The position numbers were made by a program, and so were the translations under genes. Source: an uncultured Lachnospiraceae bacterium (GTDB lineage: Bacteria > Bacillota > Clostridia > Lachnospirales > Lachnospiraceae). Taken from it: 64,000 nucleotides of DNA. Location: positions 1 through 64,000 of the forward strand of contig CATXUX010000019.1 in assembly GCA_958402795.1 (NCBI GenBank), read 5' to 3'. Each line of letters opens with the position of its first letter. Positions within the stretch are counted from its first letter, which is position 1. Of the stretch, positions 45,820 through 55,631 are shown in pieces. The notes below the pieces were generated by a model, which was given only the letters and a program-made list of their open reading frames with translations, was not told the DNA's origin and searched no databases.

Positions 45820-45855
45820 AAAGGGGAGCAGGTTTAATATCCGCTCCCCTTTTTT
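45820..45855 (+). terminator. terminator between the binding protein and the ABC transporter genes
   Basis: AAAGGGGAGC (45820-45829) pairs with GCTCCCCTTT (45843-45852), followed by T. As no new promoter is obvious before 45904, it is probably leaky and sets expression ratios. Confidence 0.8.
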
Positions 45856-45903
45856 CTAAAACCGCCGGAAAATAGAACCAGAATGAGAGGAGGCGTGTAA
45901 AGA

Positions 45904-47445
45904 ATGAGCGATTATGCGATAGAGATGCTGAATATCACGAAAAGATTTCCGGGCATCGTTGCAAATGACAATATTACTTTACAGCTCAAAAAAGGAGAGA
46001 TCCATGCGCTGCTGGGTGAAAACGGCGCCGGAAAGTCCACGCTGATGAGCGTGCTTTTCGGACTGTACCAGCCGGAGGAAGGAGAAATCCGCAAGGATGG
46101 AAAGCCGGTTTCCATCAAAGATCCGAACGATGCCAACGATCTGGGGATCGGGATGGTACACCAGCATTTTAAACTGGTGGAATGTTTCAGTGTCCTCGAC
46201 AATATTATTCTCGGGGTAGAGACTACGAAGAATGGGTTCCTGCAAAAGGATGCGGCAAGGAAGAAGGTCGTGGAGCTTTCAGAAAAGTACGGACTCTCCG
46301 TGGATCCGGACGCGATCATCGAAGATATTACCGTAGGGATGCAGCAGAGAACGGAAATATTAAAAATGCTCTACCGGGATAACGAGATCCTGATCTTTGA
46401 CGAACCGACGGCCGTGCTGACGCCGCAGGAAATTCAGGAATTGATGAAGATCATGAAGAATCTGGCGGCAGAGGGGAAGAGCATCCTGTTTATTACCCAT
46501 AAGCTGGCGGAGATCATGCAGGTTGCGGACCGCTGTACCGTACTCCGGAAAGGAAAATACATCGGGACCGTAGATGTGAAGGACACCACGCCGGAGAAGC
46601 TGTCAGCGATGATGGTCGGGCGCAACGTCAACTTTGTTGTAGAGAAAAAACCAAAAGAGCCGGGCGAAGTGGTACTGGATGTCAAGAATATGACGGTTGC
46701 TTCAAAGCGGCATAAAAACGATGCGGTAAAACATGTATCGCTGCAGGTGCGAAGCGGTGAGATCGTATGTATTGCCGGGATTGATGGAAACGGACAGACT
46801 GAATTCGTATACGGACTGACCGGACTGGAACCGCTCAAAGAAGGAAGCATTTCACTCAACGGCACGGATATTTCCCATGCTTCAATACGGGAACGGCTGT
46901 CTTCCGGCATGAGTCATATTCCGGAAGACCGGCACAAACACGGACTGGTTTTGGATTATTCGCTGGAGGATAATCTGATTCTTCAGACCTATTACACTCC
47001 GCAGTTTACGAATGGAGCGGGATTCCTGAAGCGGAAGGCAATCAGAGACTATGCGAACCGGCTGATCGAAGAACATGATATCCGTTCCGGGCAGGGTGCG
47101 GTTACGCCTGCACGTTCGATGTCAGGCGGAAATCAGCAGAAGGCGATCATTGCCCGGGAAATTGACAAAAATCCGGATCTTCTTGTCGCTGTGCAGCCGA
47201 CACGTGGACTGGATGTGGGAGCCATCGAGCATGTACACGAACAGCTTGTGGCGCAAAGAGACGCAGGAAAGGCAGTTTTGCTTGTCAGTCTGGAACTGGA
47301 CGAAGTCATGAATGTTTCAGACCGGATCCTGGTGATGTATGAAGGGGAGATCGTCGGCGAGTTTGATCCGAAGAAGGTTACAGTCGAGGAACTTGGACTC
47401 TACATGGCAGGTTCCAAGAGAAAGGGGGCGCAGGAACATGAATAA
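45904..47445 (+). CDS. nupA: nucleoside ABC transporter ATP-binding protein (two ABC domains)
   Basis: Energises nucleoside import. The 513-residue protein has two fused ABC domains. The first has GENGAGKSTLM (Walker A), an altered signature VGMQQRTEIL and ILIFDEPTAVL (Walker B). The second has a degenerate P-loop GIDGNGQTE but a canonical SGGNQQK signature, the arrangement of the sugar/nucleoside importer class. GAGAGGAGGCG precedes the start. The permease gene overlaps its end by 8 bp. Confidence 0.92.
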   Translation: MSDYAIEMLNITKRFPGIVANDNITLQLKKGEIHALLGENGAGKSTLMSVLFGLYQPEEGEIRKDGKPVSIKDPNDANDLGIGMVHQHFKLVECFSVLDNIILGVETTKNGFLQKDAARKKVVELSEKYGLSVDPDAIIEDITVGMQQRTEILKMLYRDNEILIFDEPTAVLTPQEIQELMKIMKNLAAEGKSILFITHKLAEIMQVADRCTVLRKGKYIGTVDVKDTTPEKLSAMMVGRNVNFVVEKKPKEPGEVVLDVKNMTVASKRHKNDAVKHVSLQVRSGEIVCIAGIDGNGQTEFVYGLTGLEPLKEGSISLNGTDISHASIRERLSSGMSHIPEDRHKHGLVLDYSLEDNLILQTYYTPQFTNGAGFLKRKAIRDYANRLIEEHDIRSGQGAVTPARSMSGGNQQKAIIAREIDKNPDLLVAVQPTRGLDVGAIEHVHEQLVAQRDAGKAVLLVSLELDEVMNVSDRILVMYEGEIVGEFDPKKVTVEELGLYMAGSKRKGAQEHE

Positions 47446-48592
47446 GCAATCGAAGAAAAGGGAGAGTCTGATCAGAAACGATGGCTTCCAGACCGTTCTT
47501 GCCTCTCTGATCTGCATTGTGCTCGGTCTTCTGGTCGGTTATATCGTATTACTGATCATCAATCCGGAGGGTGCAGGCGGAGCGATCGCTGCGATTCTGA
47601 AAAACTTTTTATATTATCCAAGTGAGACGGCGGCACTGAAGTATTTTGGCACGACGCTGGTGAAGGCTTCTGCACTGCTGATGTGCGCATTGTCGGTATT
47701 GTTCGCCTACAAAGTAGGCCTGTTCAACATCGGTGCTGCAGGCCAGTATGTAGTCGGAGCAGGAGCGGCGCTCTATTTTGCGCTGGGACTGCATATGCCG
47801 TGGTATGTCTGCCTGCTGGCATCCATTCTGCTGGCAGCGGTCGTTGGCGGAATTTCCGGACTTTTGAAAGCATATTTTAATGTGAACGAGGTTATTTCCT
47901 GCATTATGCTGAACTGGATTTCTCTGTACTGCGTGAATATGCTGCTTTCGACAGTTAAAGAACAGTCCACGCCGTATACGAAATCACTGAAGAACACGAA
48001 TAAGGCGGCGCTGCTTCCGAATCTCGGACTGGACAGTCTGTTTTCCAACAATGAGTTCGTCACGATCGGGGTAGTGCTGGCAGTGCTTATGGCGATTATC
48101 GTCTGGGTGATCCTGGGCAAGACAAAATTCGGCTATGAGCTGAAAGCGACGGGAAATAATAAAGACGCTGCCAAATACTGCGGCATGAAAGAGAAGAAAA
48201 ACATTGTCCTGACGATGATGATCTCCGGCGGACTTGCAGGCATGGGAGCGGGTATCTTTTATCTGAGCGGGATCGAACAGTGGATGGTACAGCAGACAAC
48301 TGTTCCGGGCATGGGATTCAATGGCATCGCGGCGGCATTCCTCGGCGGTCTGAATCCGATCGGGACGATCTTTTCATCCTATTTTATCCAGCATATTACA
48401 AGCGGCGGAACCTATGTGGACAAGACCATGTACTGTTCCCAGATTTCCGATCTGATTTCCGCGTTTATCATTTATCTGTGCGGATTTGTACTGTTCTTTA
48501 AGCTCTGGCTGAACCGGTATCTGGATAAGAGAGAAGAAAAGAAGGCTGCAAAAGAGCAGACATCCACAGATCAGAAAGGAGGACAGGCATAA
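47438..48592 (+). CDS. nupB: nucleoside ABC transporter permease
   Basis: First of two permeases. The protein of 384 residues has about ten hydrophobic helices and family segments FAYKVGLFNIGAAGQYVVGA and GFNGIAAAFLGGLNPIGTIFSSYF, the BPD-type permease pattern of nucleoside importers. An in-frame ATG at 47339 lies deep inside nupA and has no ribosome binding site, so MNKQSKK at 47438 is the start (AAAGGGGGCGCAGGA upstream). It ends overlapping the start of nupC (TAATG). Confidence 0.9.
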   Translation: MNKQSKKRESLIRNDGFQTVLASLICIVLGLLVGYIVLLIINPEGAGGAIAAILKNFLYYPSETAALKYFGTTLVKASALLMCALSVLFAYKVGLFNIGAAGQYVVGAGAALYFALGLHMPWYVCLLASILLAAVVGGISGLLKAYFNVNEVISCIMLNWISLYCVNMLLSTVKEQSTPYTKSLKNTNKAALLPNLGLDSLFSNNEFVTIGVVLAVLMAIIVWVILGKTKFGYELKATGNNKDAAKYCGMKEKKNIVLTMMISGGLAGMGAGIFYLSGIEQWMVQQTTVPGMGFNGIAAAFLGGLNPIGTIFSSYFIQHITSGGTYVDKTMYCSQISDLISAFIIYLCGFVLFFKLWLNRYLDKREEKKAAKEQTSTDQKGGQA

Positions 48593-49533
48593 TGTTACTG
48601 TTACTTCAATATACATTAATATTTGCATCGGTACTGGCACTTGTTGCGCTTGGCGGATGTTTTTCCGAACACAGCGGCGTGATCAACATCGGACTGGAAG
48701 GCATTATGGCGATCGGCGCACTTGGCGGCGCGCTTATGATGAAATACATTCCGGCAGGAACAGCAGCTCCGCTTGTGCTTCTGCTTGCGGTTCTGGCAAG
48801 TGTTGTGGCAGGAATCCTCTTTTCGCTGCTGCTGGCGGTGGCTGCGATCGACTTTAAAGCAGACCAGACGCTGGTTGGTACGGCGCTGAACCTGCTCGGA
48901 CCGGCAGCGGCAGTTGTGATCGTGCGTGCGATCAATATGGCAGAAAGCACGGACAATGTATCTTCTACTGTGGCATATGGGCAGACAAAGAAAGCATTTC
49001 TTGTCAACATCAGCAAGTTTGAGTTTAGCTGGTTTATGCTGATCGCGCTGATTATTCTGATCGTGTCCTATATTGTGATGTATAAGACCAGATTCGGACT
49101 GCGGCTTCGGGCATGCGGGGAGCATCCGCAGGCGGCGGACTCGGTAGGCATCAATGTAAGAAAGATGCGTTATGCAGGCGTAATCATTTCCGGCGCGCTC
49201 GGCGGACTTGGCGGTCTGGTATATATTACCGCAGGCGTGAGCGAGTGGAAGTTTGAAAATGGAGTTGCAGGTTTTGGATTCCTTGCCCTTGCCGTTATGA
49301 TCTTCGGACAGTGGAAACCAATCAATATCGGTCTGGCGGCGGTCCTGTTCGGATTCTTCAGGGCATTGTCCAATGTCTATACCGGATTTGATCTTCTTCT
49401 GGCGCTGAAACTGCCGAGCACATTGTACAATATGCTTCCGTATATTATTTCGCTGATCGTCCTTGTGTTTGTTTCAAAGAATTCCAAGGCGCCGAAAGCA
49501 GAAGGAATTCCTTACGATAAGGGGCAGCGCTAG
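48592..49533 (+). CDS. nupC: nucleoside ABC transporter permease, second
   Basis: Second permease, 313 residues, about nine helices. It has GLEGIMAIGALGGALMM and VGINVRKMRYAGVIISGALGGLGGLVYI, conserved in this family, and GVAGFGFLALAVMIFGQWKP. Coupled to nupB by a one-base overlap. It is followed by udp after 18 bp, which identifies nucleosides as the likely cargo. Confidence 0.9.
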   Translation: MLLLLQYTLIFASVLALVALGGCFSEHSGVINIGLEGIMAIGALGGALMMKYIPAGTAAPLVLLLAVLASVVAGILFSLLLAVAAIDFKADQTLVGTALNLLGPAAAVVIVRAINMAESTDNVSSTVAYGQTKKAFLVNISKFEFSWFMLIALIILIVSYIVMYKTRFGLRLRACGEHPQAADSVGINVRKMRYAGVIISGALGGLGGLVYITAGVSEWKFENGVAGFGFLALAVMIFGQWKPINIGLAAVLFGFFRALSNVYTGFDLLLALKLPSTLYNMLPYIISLIVLVFVSKNSKAPKAEGIPYDKGQR

Positions 49534-49551
49534 AAAGGCAGGCGACATCTT

Positions 49552-50337
49552 ATGAAAAATTATTCAGAGGATCCCGGCAGGCAGTATCACATTCAGGTGG
49601 CCGAGGGCGAAGTCGGACGTTATGTGCTTCTGCCGGGAGATCCGAAACGGTGCGCTAAGATCGCACAGTTTTTCGACGATCCGGTTCTGATCGCGGACAA
49701 CCGGGAGTATATCACATACACCGGGACACTGGACGGAGTAAAGGTCAGCGTCACATCAACCGGGATCGGAGGTCCTTCGGCATCGATTGCCATGGAGGAG
49801 CTGAAACGCTGCGGTGCAGATACGTTTCTCCGCATCGGTACCTGCGGCGGAATGCAGACAGAGGTAAAAAGCGGCGATATCGTGATTGCAACAGGTGCGG
49901 TCCGTATGGAGGGCACGAGCAGAGAATATGCGCCGATCGAGTATCCTGCCGTACCGGATCTGTGGGTGACGAACGCGCTGGTAGAGGCAGCACAGAAGAA
50001 GGAATATCCGTTCCATGCCGGTGTGGTACAGTGCAAGGATGCATTTTACGGACAGCATGAACCGGAAGTCAAGCCGGTCAGTTACGAACTGCTGAACAAA
50101 TGGGAAGCCTGGAAACGGATGGGATGCCTTGCTTCCGAAATGGAATCTGCGGCGCTGTTTATCGTGGCGGGACATCTTCGGGTACGCTCAGGTTCCTGTT
50201 TCCTTGTGGTAGCGAATCAGGAGAGGGAGAAACTCGGACTGGAGAATCCGGTTGTGCATGATACAGACAGAGCGATTCAGGTCGCGGTCGAGGCAATCCG
50301 CATCCTGATCCAAAAAGACCGGGAAAAAGGAGAGTAA
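49552..50337 (+). CDS. udp: uridine phosphorylase
   Basis: Splits uridine (and possibly deoxyuridine) with phosphate to uracil and ribose-1-phosphate. The 261-residue protein is a nucleoside phosphorylase I family member with [20 protein letters not shown] (phosphate site), [25 protein letters not shown] and [26 protein letters not shown] lies upstream. It follows the importer genes and precedes deoC, cdd and deoB in a salvage operon. Confidence 0.92.
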   Translation: MKNYSEDPGRQYHIQVAEGEVGRYVLLPGDPKRCAKIAQFFDDPVLIADNREYITYTGTLDGVKVSVTSTGIGGPSASIAMEELKRCGADTFLRIGTCGGMQTEVKSGDIVIATGAVRMEGTSREYAPIEYPAVPDLWVTNALVEAAQKKEYPFHAGVVQCKDAFYGQHEPEVKPVSYELLNKWEAWKRMGCLASEMESAALFIVAGHLRVRSGSCFLVVANQEREKLGLENPVVHDTDRAIQVAVEAIRILIQKDREKGE

Positions 50338-50340
50338 AAA

Positions 50341-51006
50341 ATGGACATCAAAGAAATTTTAAAACACGTAGACCATACACTGCTGCTGCAGGGAGCAACG
50401 TGGGAGGAAATCCGGCAGATCTGTGATGACGCAGTAAAATATCAGACTGCATCGGTGTGTATTCCGCCAAGTTACGTGAGGCAGGCATATGAGTATCTGC
50501 AGGGAAACATGGCGGTCTGCACGGTGATCGGGTTTCCGAACGGATATATGACGACTGCGGCGAAAGAATTTGAGACAAAGGACGCCCTGGAAAGCGGAGC
50601 GTCAGAAATCGATATGGTAATCAATATCGGCTGGCTCAAAGACCGGAAATACGACCGGATCGAAGAGGAAATCCGTACACTGAAAGCGGCGTGCGGGGAA
50701 AAGATTCTGAAAGTGATCATTGAAACATGTCTGCTTTCAGAGGAAGAAAAGATAAAGATGTGCGAAATCGTGACGAAGGCCGGGGCAGATTACATTAAGA
50801 CTTCCACCGGGTTCTCTACGGCGGGCGCGACATTTGCGGATATTGAATTATTTGCACAGCATGTAGGACCGAATGTAAAGATCAAGGCGGCAGGCGGGAT
50901 CTCGTCCTTAGATGACGCAGAAAAATTTCTTTCTCTCGGGGCGGACCGCCTGGGAACAAGCCGGATTGTAAAACTCGTGAAAAATGAGGAAGCGACCGGA
51001 TACTGA
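50341..51006 (+). CDS. deoC: deoxyribose-phosphate aldolase
   Basis: Cleaves 2-deoxyribose-5-phosphate to glyceraldehyde-3-phosphate and acetaldehyde. The 221-residue class I aldolase has [40 protein letters not shown], and Schiff-base Lys region [35 protein letters not shown]. It begins 3 nt after udp, with AAAAAGGAGAG upstream. Together with deoB it lets deoxynucleosides be used as carbon source. Confidence 0.95.
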   Translation: MDIKEILKHVDHTLLLQGATWEEIRQICDDAVKYQTASVCIPPSYVRQAYEYLQGNMAVCTVIGFPNGYMTTAAKEFETKDALESGASEIDMVINIGWLKDRKYDRIEEEIRTLKAACGEKILKVIIETCLLSEEEKIKMCEIVTKAGADYIKTSTGFSTAGATFADIELFAQHVGPNVKIKAAGGISSLDDAEKFLSLGADRLGTSRIVKLVKNEEATGY

Positions 51007-51025
51007 CAGACGGAGGTGTTCATAA

Positions 51026-51451
51026 GTGGAGAAAGAGCAAATCGGGAAAATGATTGAAACTGCGGCGGCGCAGCTTGCATTTTCGTATACACCCTACTCA
51101 CATTATAAAGTGGGAGCGGCGCTTCTTGCGAAAAACGGAAAAATCTATACCGGATGCAACATAGAAAATGCAGGATTCTCAGCGACAAACTGTGCAGAAC
51201 GCACGGCAATCTTTAAGGCGGTCAGTGAAGGATGCAGGGAATTTCAGGCAATCTGTATCGTCGGAGGACCAGACGGTGTCGTGACGGAATATGCACCGCC
51301 CTGCGGCGTCTGCCGGCAGGTTATGATGGAATTCTGCGATCCCGGGACGTTTCAGATCATTCTGGCGAAGGACAAAGAACAGTATGATATTTATACGTTG
51401 AAAGATCTTCTTCCACTGGGATTCGGACCGGAGAATCTGGAGACGAAATAG
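51026..51451 (+). CDS. cdd: cytidine deaminase
   Basis: Converts cytidine or deoxycytidine to uridine or deoxyuridine. The 141-residue zinc enzyme has [16 protein letters not shown], the [25 protein letters not shown] segment with Cys/Glu of the catalytic site, and [13 protein letters not shown] with the two further zinc cysteines. The start is GTG at 51026; CGGAGGTG lies 7 nt before it. It feeds udp in the same operon. Confidence 0.95.
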   Translation: MEKEQIGKMIETAAAQLAFSYTPYSHYKVGAALLAKNGKIYTGCNIENAGFSATNCAERTAIFKAVSEGCREFQAICIVGGPDGVVTEYAPPCGVCRQVMMEFCDPGTFQIILAKDKEQYDIYTLKDLLPLGFGPENLETK

Positions 51452-51491
51452 AAATATCCGGGCGGAAAGGACGAGTAAGGAGAGCAGGAAT

Positions 51492-52682
51492 ATGAATGAA
51501 TATAAGAGAGTATTTGTGATCGTTCTGGATTCGCTGGGAATCGGAGCAATGTCGGATTCCCCTTCATTCGGGGACGAAGGTGTGGATACGTTCGGACATA
51601 TTCTGGAGACGATGGGAACGCTGAATATCCCGAACCTCCAGAAACTCGGCATGTTGAATCTCCATCCGGCGGGCGCGATGAAAGGGATCGAAAAACCGAT
51701 CGGACGGTATATGAGGATCGGCGAGGCGAGCAACGGGAAGGATACGATGACCGGACACTGGGAAATGATGGGGATCCGGACAGAGAAACCGTTCCGGACG
51801 TTTACAGACACTGGATTTCCGCCGGAGCTGATCGCGGAACTGGAGAAACAGTGCGGCAAACGGGTGATCGGGAATAAGAGCGCGAGCGGAACAGAGATTA
51901 TTGAAGAACTGGGCGAGGAAGAGATCAGTACCGGCGCGATGATCGTGTATACGTCGGCAGATTCGGTACTGCAGATCTGCGGAAATGAGGAGACGTTCGA
52001 CCTGCAGAATCTATACCGCTGCTGCGAGATCGCGCGGGAGATCACGATGAAGGATGAGTGGCGGGTTGGCCGTGTGATTGCAAGACCTTATGTCGGAAAG
52101 AAAAAGGGCGAGTTCAGACGGACAAGCAACCGGCACGATTACGCGCTCAAACCCACCGGGCCGACCACACTGAATGCACTGAAAGATGCGGGACTGGATG
52201 TGATCGGCGTCGGAAAGATCAATGATATCTTCTGCGGCGAGGGAATCACCGAGACCTATCATTCCGACAGCTCCGTTCACGGGATGGAGCAGACCATTGA
52301 CATCTGCAGAAAAGAGTTCCACGGTCTCTGTTTCGTGAATCTGGTTGATTTTGACGCATTGTGGGGACACAGAAGAGATCCGGTCGGGTATGGCAGGGAG
52401 ATCGAGAAATTCGATGAAAAACTCGGCGTCCTTCTTGAGGAACTCCGAAAAGACGATCTGCTGATCCTGACAGCGGACCACGGAAACGATCCGACTTATA
52501 CCGGAACAGACCATACGAGAGAGTATGTTCCGTTTGTGGCATACTCCGAAAAGATGGCAGGAGGAGGAGCACTGGACAATGAGGATACATTTGCCGTGAT
52601 CGGCGCGTCTGTCGCGGATAACTTCGGTGTGAAAATGCCGGAGGGAACGATCGGACATTCAATCTTAAACAGATTAGTATAG
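51492..52682 (+). CDS. deoB: phosphopentomutase
   Basis: Interconverts (deoxy)ribose-1-phosphate and -5-phosphate, linking phosphorylases to central metabolism. The 396-residue protein is an alkaline phosphatase-superfamily metalloenzyme. Its metal motifs are [26 protein letters not shown] with the phosphorylated Thr, [11 protein letters not shown] and [32 protein letters not shown] precedes the ATG. Complete. Confidence 0.95.
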   Translation: MNEYKRVFVIVLDSLGIGAMSDSPSFGDEGVDTFGHILETMGTLNIPNLQKLGMLNLHPAGAMKGIEKPIGRYMRIGEASNGKDTMTGHWEMMGIRTEKPFRTFTDTGFPPELIAELEKQCGKRVIGNKSASGTEIIEELGEEEISTGAMIVYTSADSVLQICGNEETFDLQNLYRCCEIAREITMKDEWRVGRVIARPYVGKKKGEFRRTSNRHDYALKPTGPTTLNALKDAGLDVIGVGKINDIFCGEGITETYHSDSSVHGMEQTIDICRKEFHGLCFVNLVDFDALWGHRRDPVGYGREIEKFDEKLGVLLEELRKDDLLILTADHGNDPTYTGTDHTREYVPFVAYSEKMAGGGALDNEDTFAVIGASVADNFGVKMPEGTIGHSILNRLV

Positions 52683-52701
52683 GCAAGGAGAAGAGTAGTA
52701 T

Positions 52702-53355
52702 TTGAAGAAAGAAAAAATATCCCGTCTGCTTCTGGCTGCCGCCGGAATCCTGATGGTGGGGATGGGAGTAGCATTTAACGCTGCTGCCGGACTGGGAAAT
52801 GATCCGGTCGGTATGGTGTATGACGGAATCCGAAACGCAGCGAATCTCTCTTCCGAACAACTTGGAACTGCGTCCAATATCGTGAATGTGATATTGGGCG
52901 TAGTTGTGTTCATTACGGGAAGAAAATATATCAGTATCGGAACATTTCTGAACATTCTGTTGTATGGGATTTCGGTGGATCTGGGCGGCGGACTGTACCG
53001 CCTGATATTCCGGGTACAGACACTGCCGGTGAGGATCTGCGGAGCCGTGCTTGGGTGCACGCTTCTGTACACGGGCGTGGCGATGTTTATTACGGCTGAT
53101 ATCGGACTGGATCCCTTCTCCGGGATCGTGATGGTGCTGCGGGACAGGCTGAAGAAGGAATACCGGTATGTGAAGATCGGATTCGACATCGGCTGTATCG
53201 TTCTTGGAACTGTGCTGGGCGGTACGCTTGGCGTGATCACCATTGTGACCGCCCTGACGGCGGGACCGGTGATTCAGTTTGCTGCGGACCGGATCGGAGG
53301 ATTCTGGGATAAACGCTGGAAAAGATGGAGAACAGAAGGAGAGAATATCGTATGA
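52702..53355 (+). CDS. YczE/YitT-like multi-pass membrane protein
   Basis: A 217-residue protein with about five to six hydrophobic segments and the motif GVAFNAAAGLGNDPVGMVYDGI near the N-terminus. A second related pattern, GVAMFITADIGLDPFSGIVMVL, follows in the middle, an internal repeat typical of the YczE/YyaS/YitT group. Function unknown. The start is TTG at 52702, with AAGGAGAAGAG upstream; the next gene, punA, overlaps its end (ATGA). Its place between deoB and punA suggests a part in nucleobase or nucleoside movement, but that is inference. Confidence 0.75.
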   Translation: MKKEKISRLLLAAAGILMVGMGVAFNAAAGLGNDPVGMVYDGIRNAANLSSEQLGTASNIVNVILGVVVFITGRKYISIGTFLNILLYGISVDLGGGLYRLIFRVQTLPVRICGAVLGCTLLYTGVAMFITADIGLDPFSGIVMVLRDRLKKEYRYVKIGFDIGCIVLGTVLGGTLGVITIVTALTAGPVIQFAADRIGGFWDKRWKRWRTEGENIV

Positions 53356-54173
53356 ACGAGATTTATGAGAAATTACAGATGTGTCTGAAAAGTGTAAGGA
53401 AAAAGACCGGTTTTCAACCGGAAGTGGGACTGATCCTCGGATCCGGACTCGGAGACTATGCGGAGGAAATTCAAATTGAGGCAACTGTGGATTATACAGA
53501 GATTGAAGGATTTCCGGTCTCAACGGTGGCGGGGCACAAAGGCAGATTTGTATTTGGATATGTGAATGCTGTTCCGGTCGTCATTATGCAGGGACGGGTT
53601 CACTATTATGAAGGATATCCGATGACAGACGTGGTGCTCCCGACACGGCTGATGGGAATGCTTGGGGCGAAAAAGCTGATTTTGACCAATGCCGCAGGCG
53701 GTGTCAATGTAAATTTTAAACCGGGCGATTTCATGCTGATTACGGACCACATCACAACAGCGGTTCCGAGTCCGCTGATCGGAGCGAATATCGAAGAACT
53801 TGGCGTGCGCTTTCCGGACATGAGTGAAGTGTACAGTGTACGGATGCAAAATATTATTAAGGAAGAGGCGCAAAAGCTGGGAATTGAACTGCAGGAAGGC
53901 GTCTATGTGCAGTTTACCGGTCCGGCGTATGAGACACCTGCGGAGATCCGCCTATGCAGAAGCTGGGGCGGCGATGCGGTCGGAATGAGCACGGCATGCG
54001 AGGCAGTGGCGGCGCGGCATATGGGAATGGAAGTATGCGGCATTTCGTGTATCACGAACATGGCGGCGGGAATTTCCGGAAAACAGCTCAACCATGCCGA
54101 GGTGCAGGAGACGGCAGACCGGGTTTCCAAACAATTTAAAGAATTGGTGACTGCGGTGGTGAGCAGCATTTAA
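53352..54173 (+). CDS. punA: purine-nucleoside phosphorylase, trimeric type
   Basis: Splits inosine and guanosine (and deoxy forms) with phosphate. The 273-residue protein is of the PNP/MTAP type with LILGSGLGDYAE (phosphate loop), VAGHKGRFVFG, MQGRVHYYEGYPM, LTNAAGGVN, and GDAVGMSTACEAVAARHMGMEVCGISCITNMAAG. An in-frame ATG at 53325 is upstream, but GAAGGAGAG and ATGA coupling point to 53352. It completes the salvage operon together with udp. Confidence 0.94.
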   Translation: MNEIYEKLQMCLKSVRKKTGFQPEVGLILGSGLGDYAEEIQIEATVDYTEIEGFPVSTVAGHKGRFVFGYVNAVPVVIMQGRVHYYEGYPMTDVVLPTRLMGMLGAKKLILTNAAGGVNVNFKPGDFMLITDHITTAVPSPLIGANIEELGVRFPDMSEVYSVRMQNIIKEEAQKLGIELQEGVYVQFTGPAYETPAEIRLCRSWGGDAVGMSTACEAVAARHMGMEVCGISCITNMAAGISGKQLNHAEVQETADRVSKQFKELVTAVVSSI

Positions 54174-54195
54174 AAAAGAAAACGGGGAAACAGAA

Positions 54196-55605
54196 ATGGA
54201 AAGAAAAAGCGATCTGGACAGGCTGAAAAACGGGGAGGCGTTAAGCCTCCCGCAGCAGCTCCGTATGATCATACAATTGAGCGTACCGGCGATTCTCTCA
54301 CAGATCGCCTCGATCGTGATGCAGTATATTGATGCATCCATGGTAGGAAGTCTGGGCGCGGAAGCTGCCGCTTCAATCGGACTCGTGTCCTCCAGCACCT
54401 GGCTGGTCATGGGACTGGGTTCCTCTGCCAGCGTAGGATTTACGGTGCAGATCGCCCACAGAATCGGGGCAGGAGAAGAAAAGGAAGCGCGGGAGATCGT
54501 ACGCCAGGGACTGCTGAGCGTCTTTTGCTTTGCCGTGGCTTTGTCGATTCTGGCTTCTGCAGTCAGCGGACGGCTTCCCTTCTGGCTGGGAGCGCAGGAA
54601 ACGGTTGCGGCGGATGCAGGAAGATATTTTCTGGTATTTGCGTTGTTTTTGCCGGTGCAGCAGATGAATTATACGGCCAGTGGAATGCTGCAGTGCAGCG
54701 GCAATATGAAAACACCCAGTATCTTAAATATACTGATGTGTCCGCTGGATGTCCTTTTTAATTTCCTTTTGATCTTCCCCGGCAGAGAGATGGAAATTGC
54801 AGGAAGAACGTTGTTTGTTCCCGGAGCGGGACTCGGAGTGACCGGCGCGGCTCTCGGGACAGGACTGGCCCAGCTCTGCGTGTGTGTTCTGCTGCTGGGC
54901 GCGCTGCTGATCCGTTCGCCGCAACTGCACCTGAGACGGTCTGAAAAATTACATTTCTCAGCCGGTGTATTGAAAAATGCGGTACGGATTGCCATTCCGG
55001 TGGGATTCGAGCAGGTGATCACCTGCGGCGCCCAGGTGGCACAGACAAGGATCGTTGCACCGCTGGGAACGGTTTCCATCGCAGCCAATTCCTTTGCAAT
55101 CACCGCAGAGAGTCTTTGCTACATGCCGGGGTTCGGAGTCAGTACAGCAGCGACCACGATCATTGGTCAGAGTATCGGAGCCGGACGGGAAGATCTGACG
55201 AAACGTCTGGGATGGCTCGTCACGTTTTTTGGCATGGCAGTTATGGCGGTCAGCGGCTGCTGCATGTTTTTTGCCGCGCCTCTGATGATCGGGATTCTCT
55301 CTCCTGACGAGGCAATCCGCAGTCTGGGGGCGGAAGTGCTTCGGATCGAGAGCTTTGCGGAACCGCTGTATGCGGCGTCCATGGTAGCTTCCGGCGTTTT
55401 CCGGGGCGCGGGGGACACACTGGTTCCCAGCATCTTAAACTTTGCAAGCATGTGGCTGGTGCGGATCCCGCTGGCAGCATTTCTGGCGCCGCGCATGGGA
55501 CTGCAGGGAGTGTGGACTGCGATGTGTCTGGAACTGTGTGTGAGGGGGATCCTGTTTTTGATCCGGCTGCGGAGATCAGAACTGAGTGGGAAAATACGCA
55601 GTTAA
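54196..55605 (+). CDS. MATE-family efflux transporter
   Basis: Sodium- or proton-driven antiporter of the MATE family. It is 469 residues long with about 12 hydrophobic helices in two related halves. PAILSQIASIVMQYIDASMVGSLGAEAAASIGLVSS is the typical first-helix region, and PVGFEQVITCGAQ the start of the second half. It lies 22 bp after punA and is the last gene of the run; its cargo is not visible. Nucleobase export is possible by position, but most MATE proteins expel cationic compounds. Confidence 0.88.
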   Translation: MERKSDLDRLKNGEALSLPQQLRMIIQLSVPAILSQIASIVMQYIDASMVGSLGAEAAASIGLVSSSTWLVMGLGSSASVGFTVQIAHRIGAGEEKEAREIVRQGLLSVFCFAVALSILASAVSGRLPFWLGAQETVAADAGRYFLVFALFLPVQQMNYTASGMLQCSGNMKTPSILNILMCPLDVLFNFLLIFPGREMEIAGRTLFVPGAGLGVTGAALGTGLAQLCVCVLLLGALLIRSPQLHLRRSEKLHFSAGVLKNAVRIAIPVGFEQVITCGAQVAQTRIVAPLGTVSIAANSFAITAESLCYMPGFGVSTAATTIIGQSIGAGREDLTKRLGWLVTFFGMAVMAVSGCCMFFAAPLMIGILSPDEAIRSLGAEVLRIESFAEPLYAASMVASGVFRGAGDTLVPSILNFASMWLVRIPLAAFLAPRMGLQGVWTAMCLELCVRGILFLIRLRRSELSGKIRS

Positions 55606-55631
55606 GGGAAGACTCGTAACGGCATTTTAGA

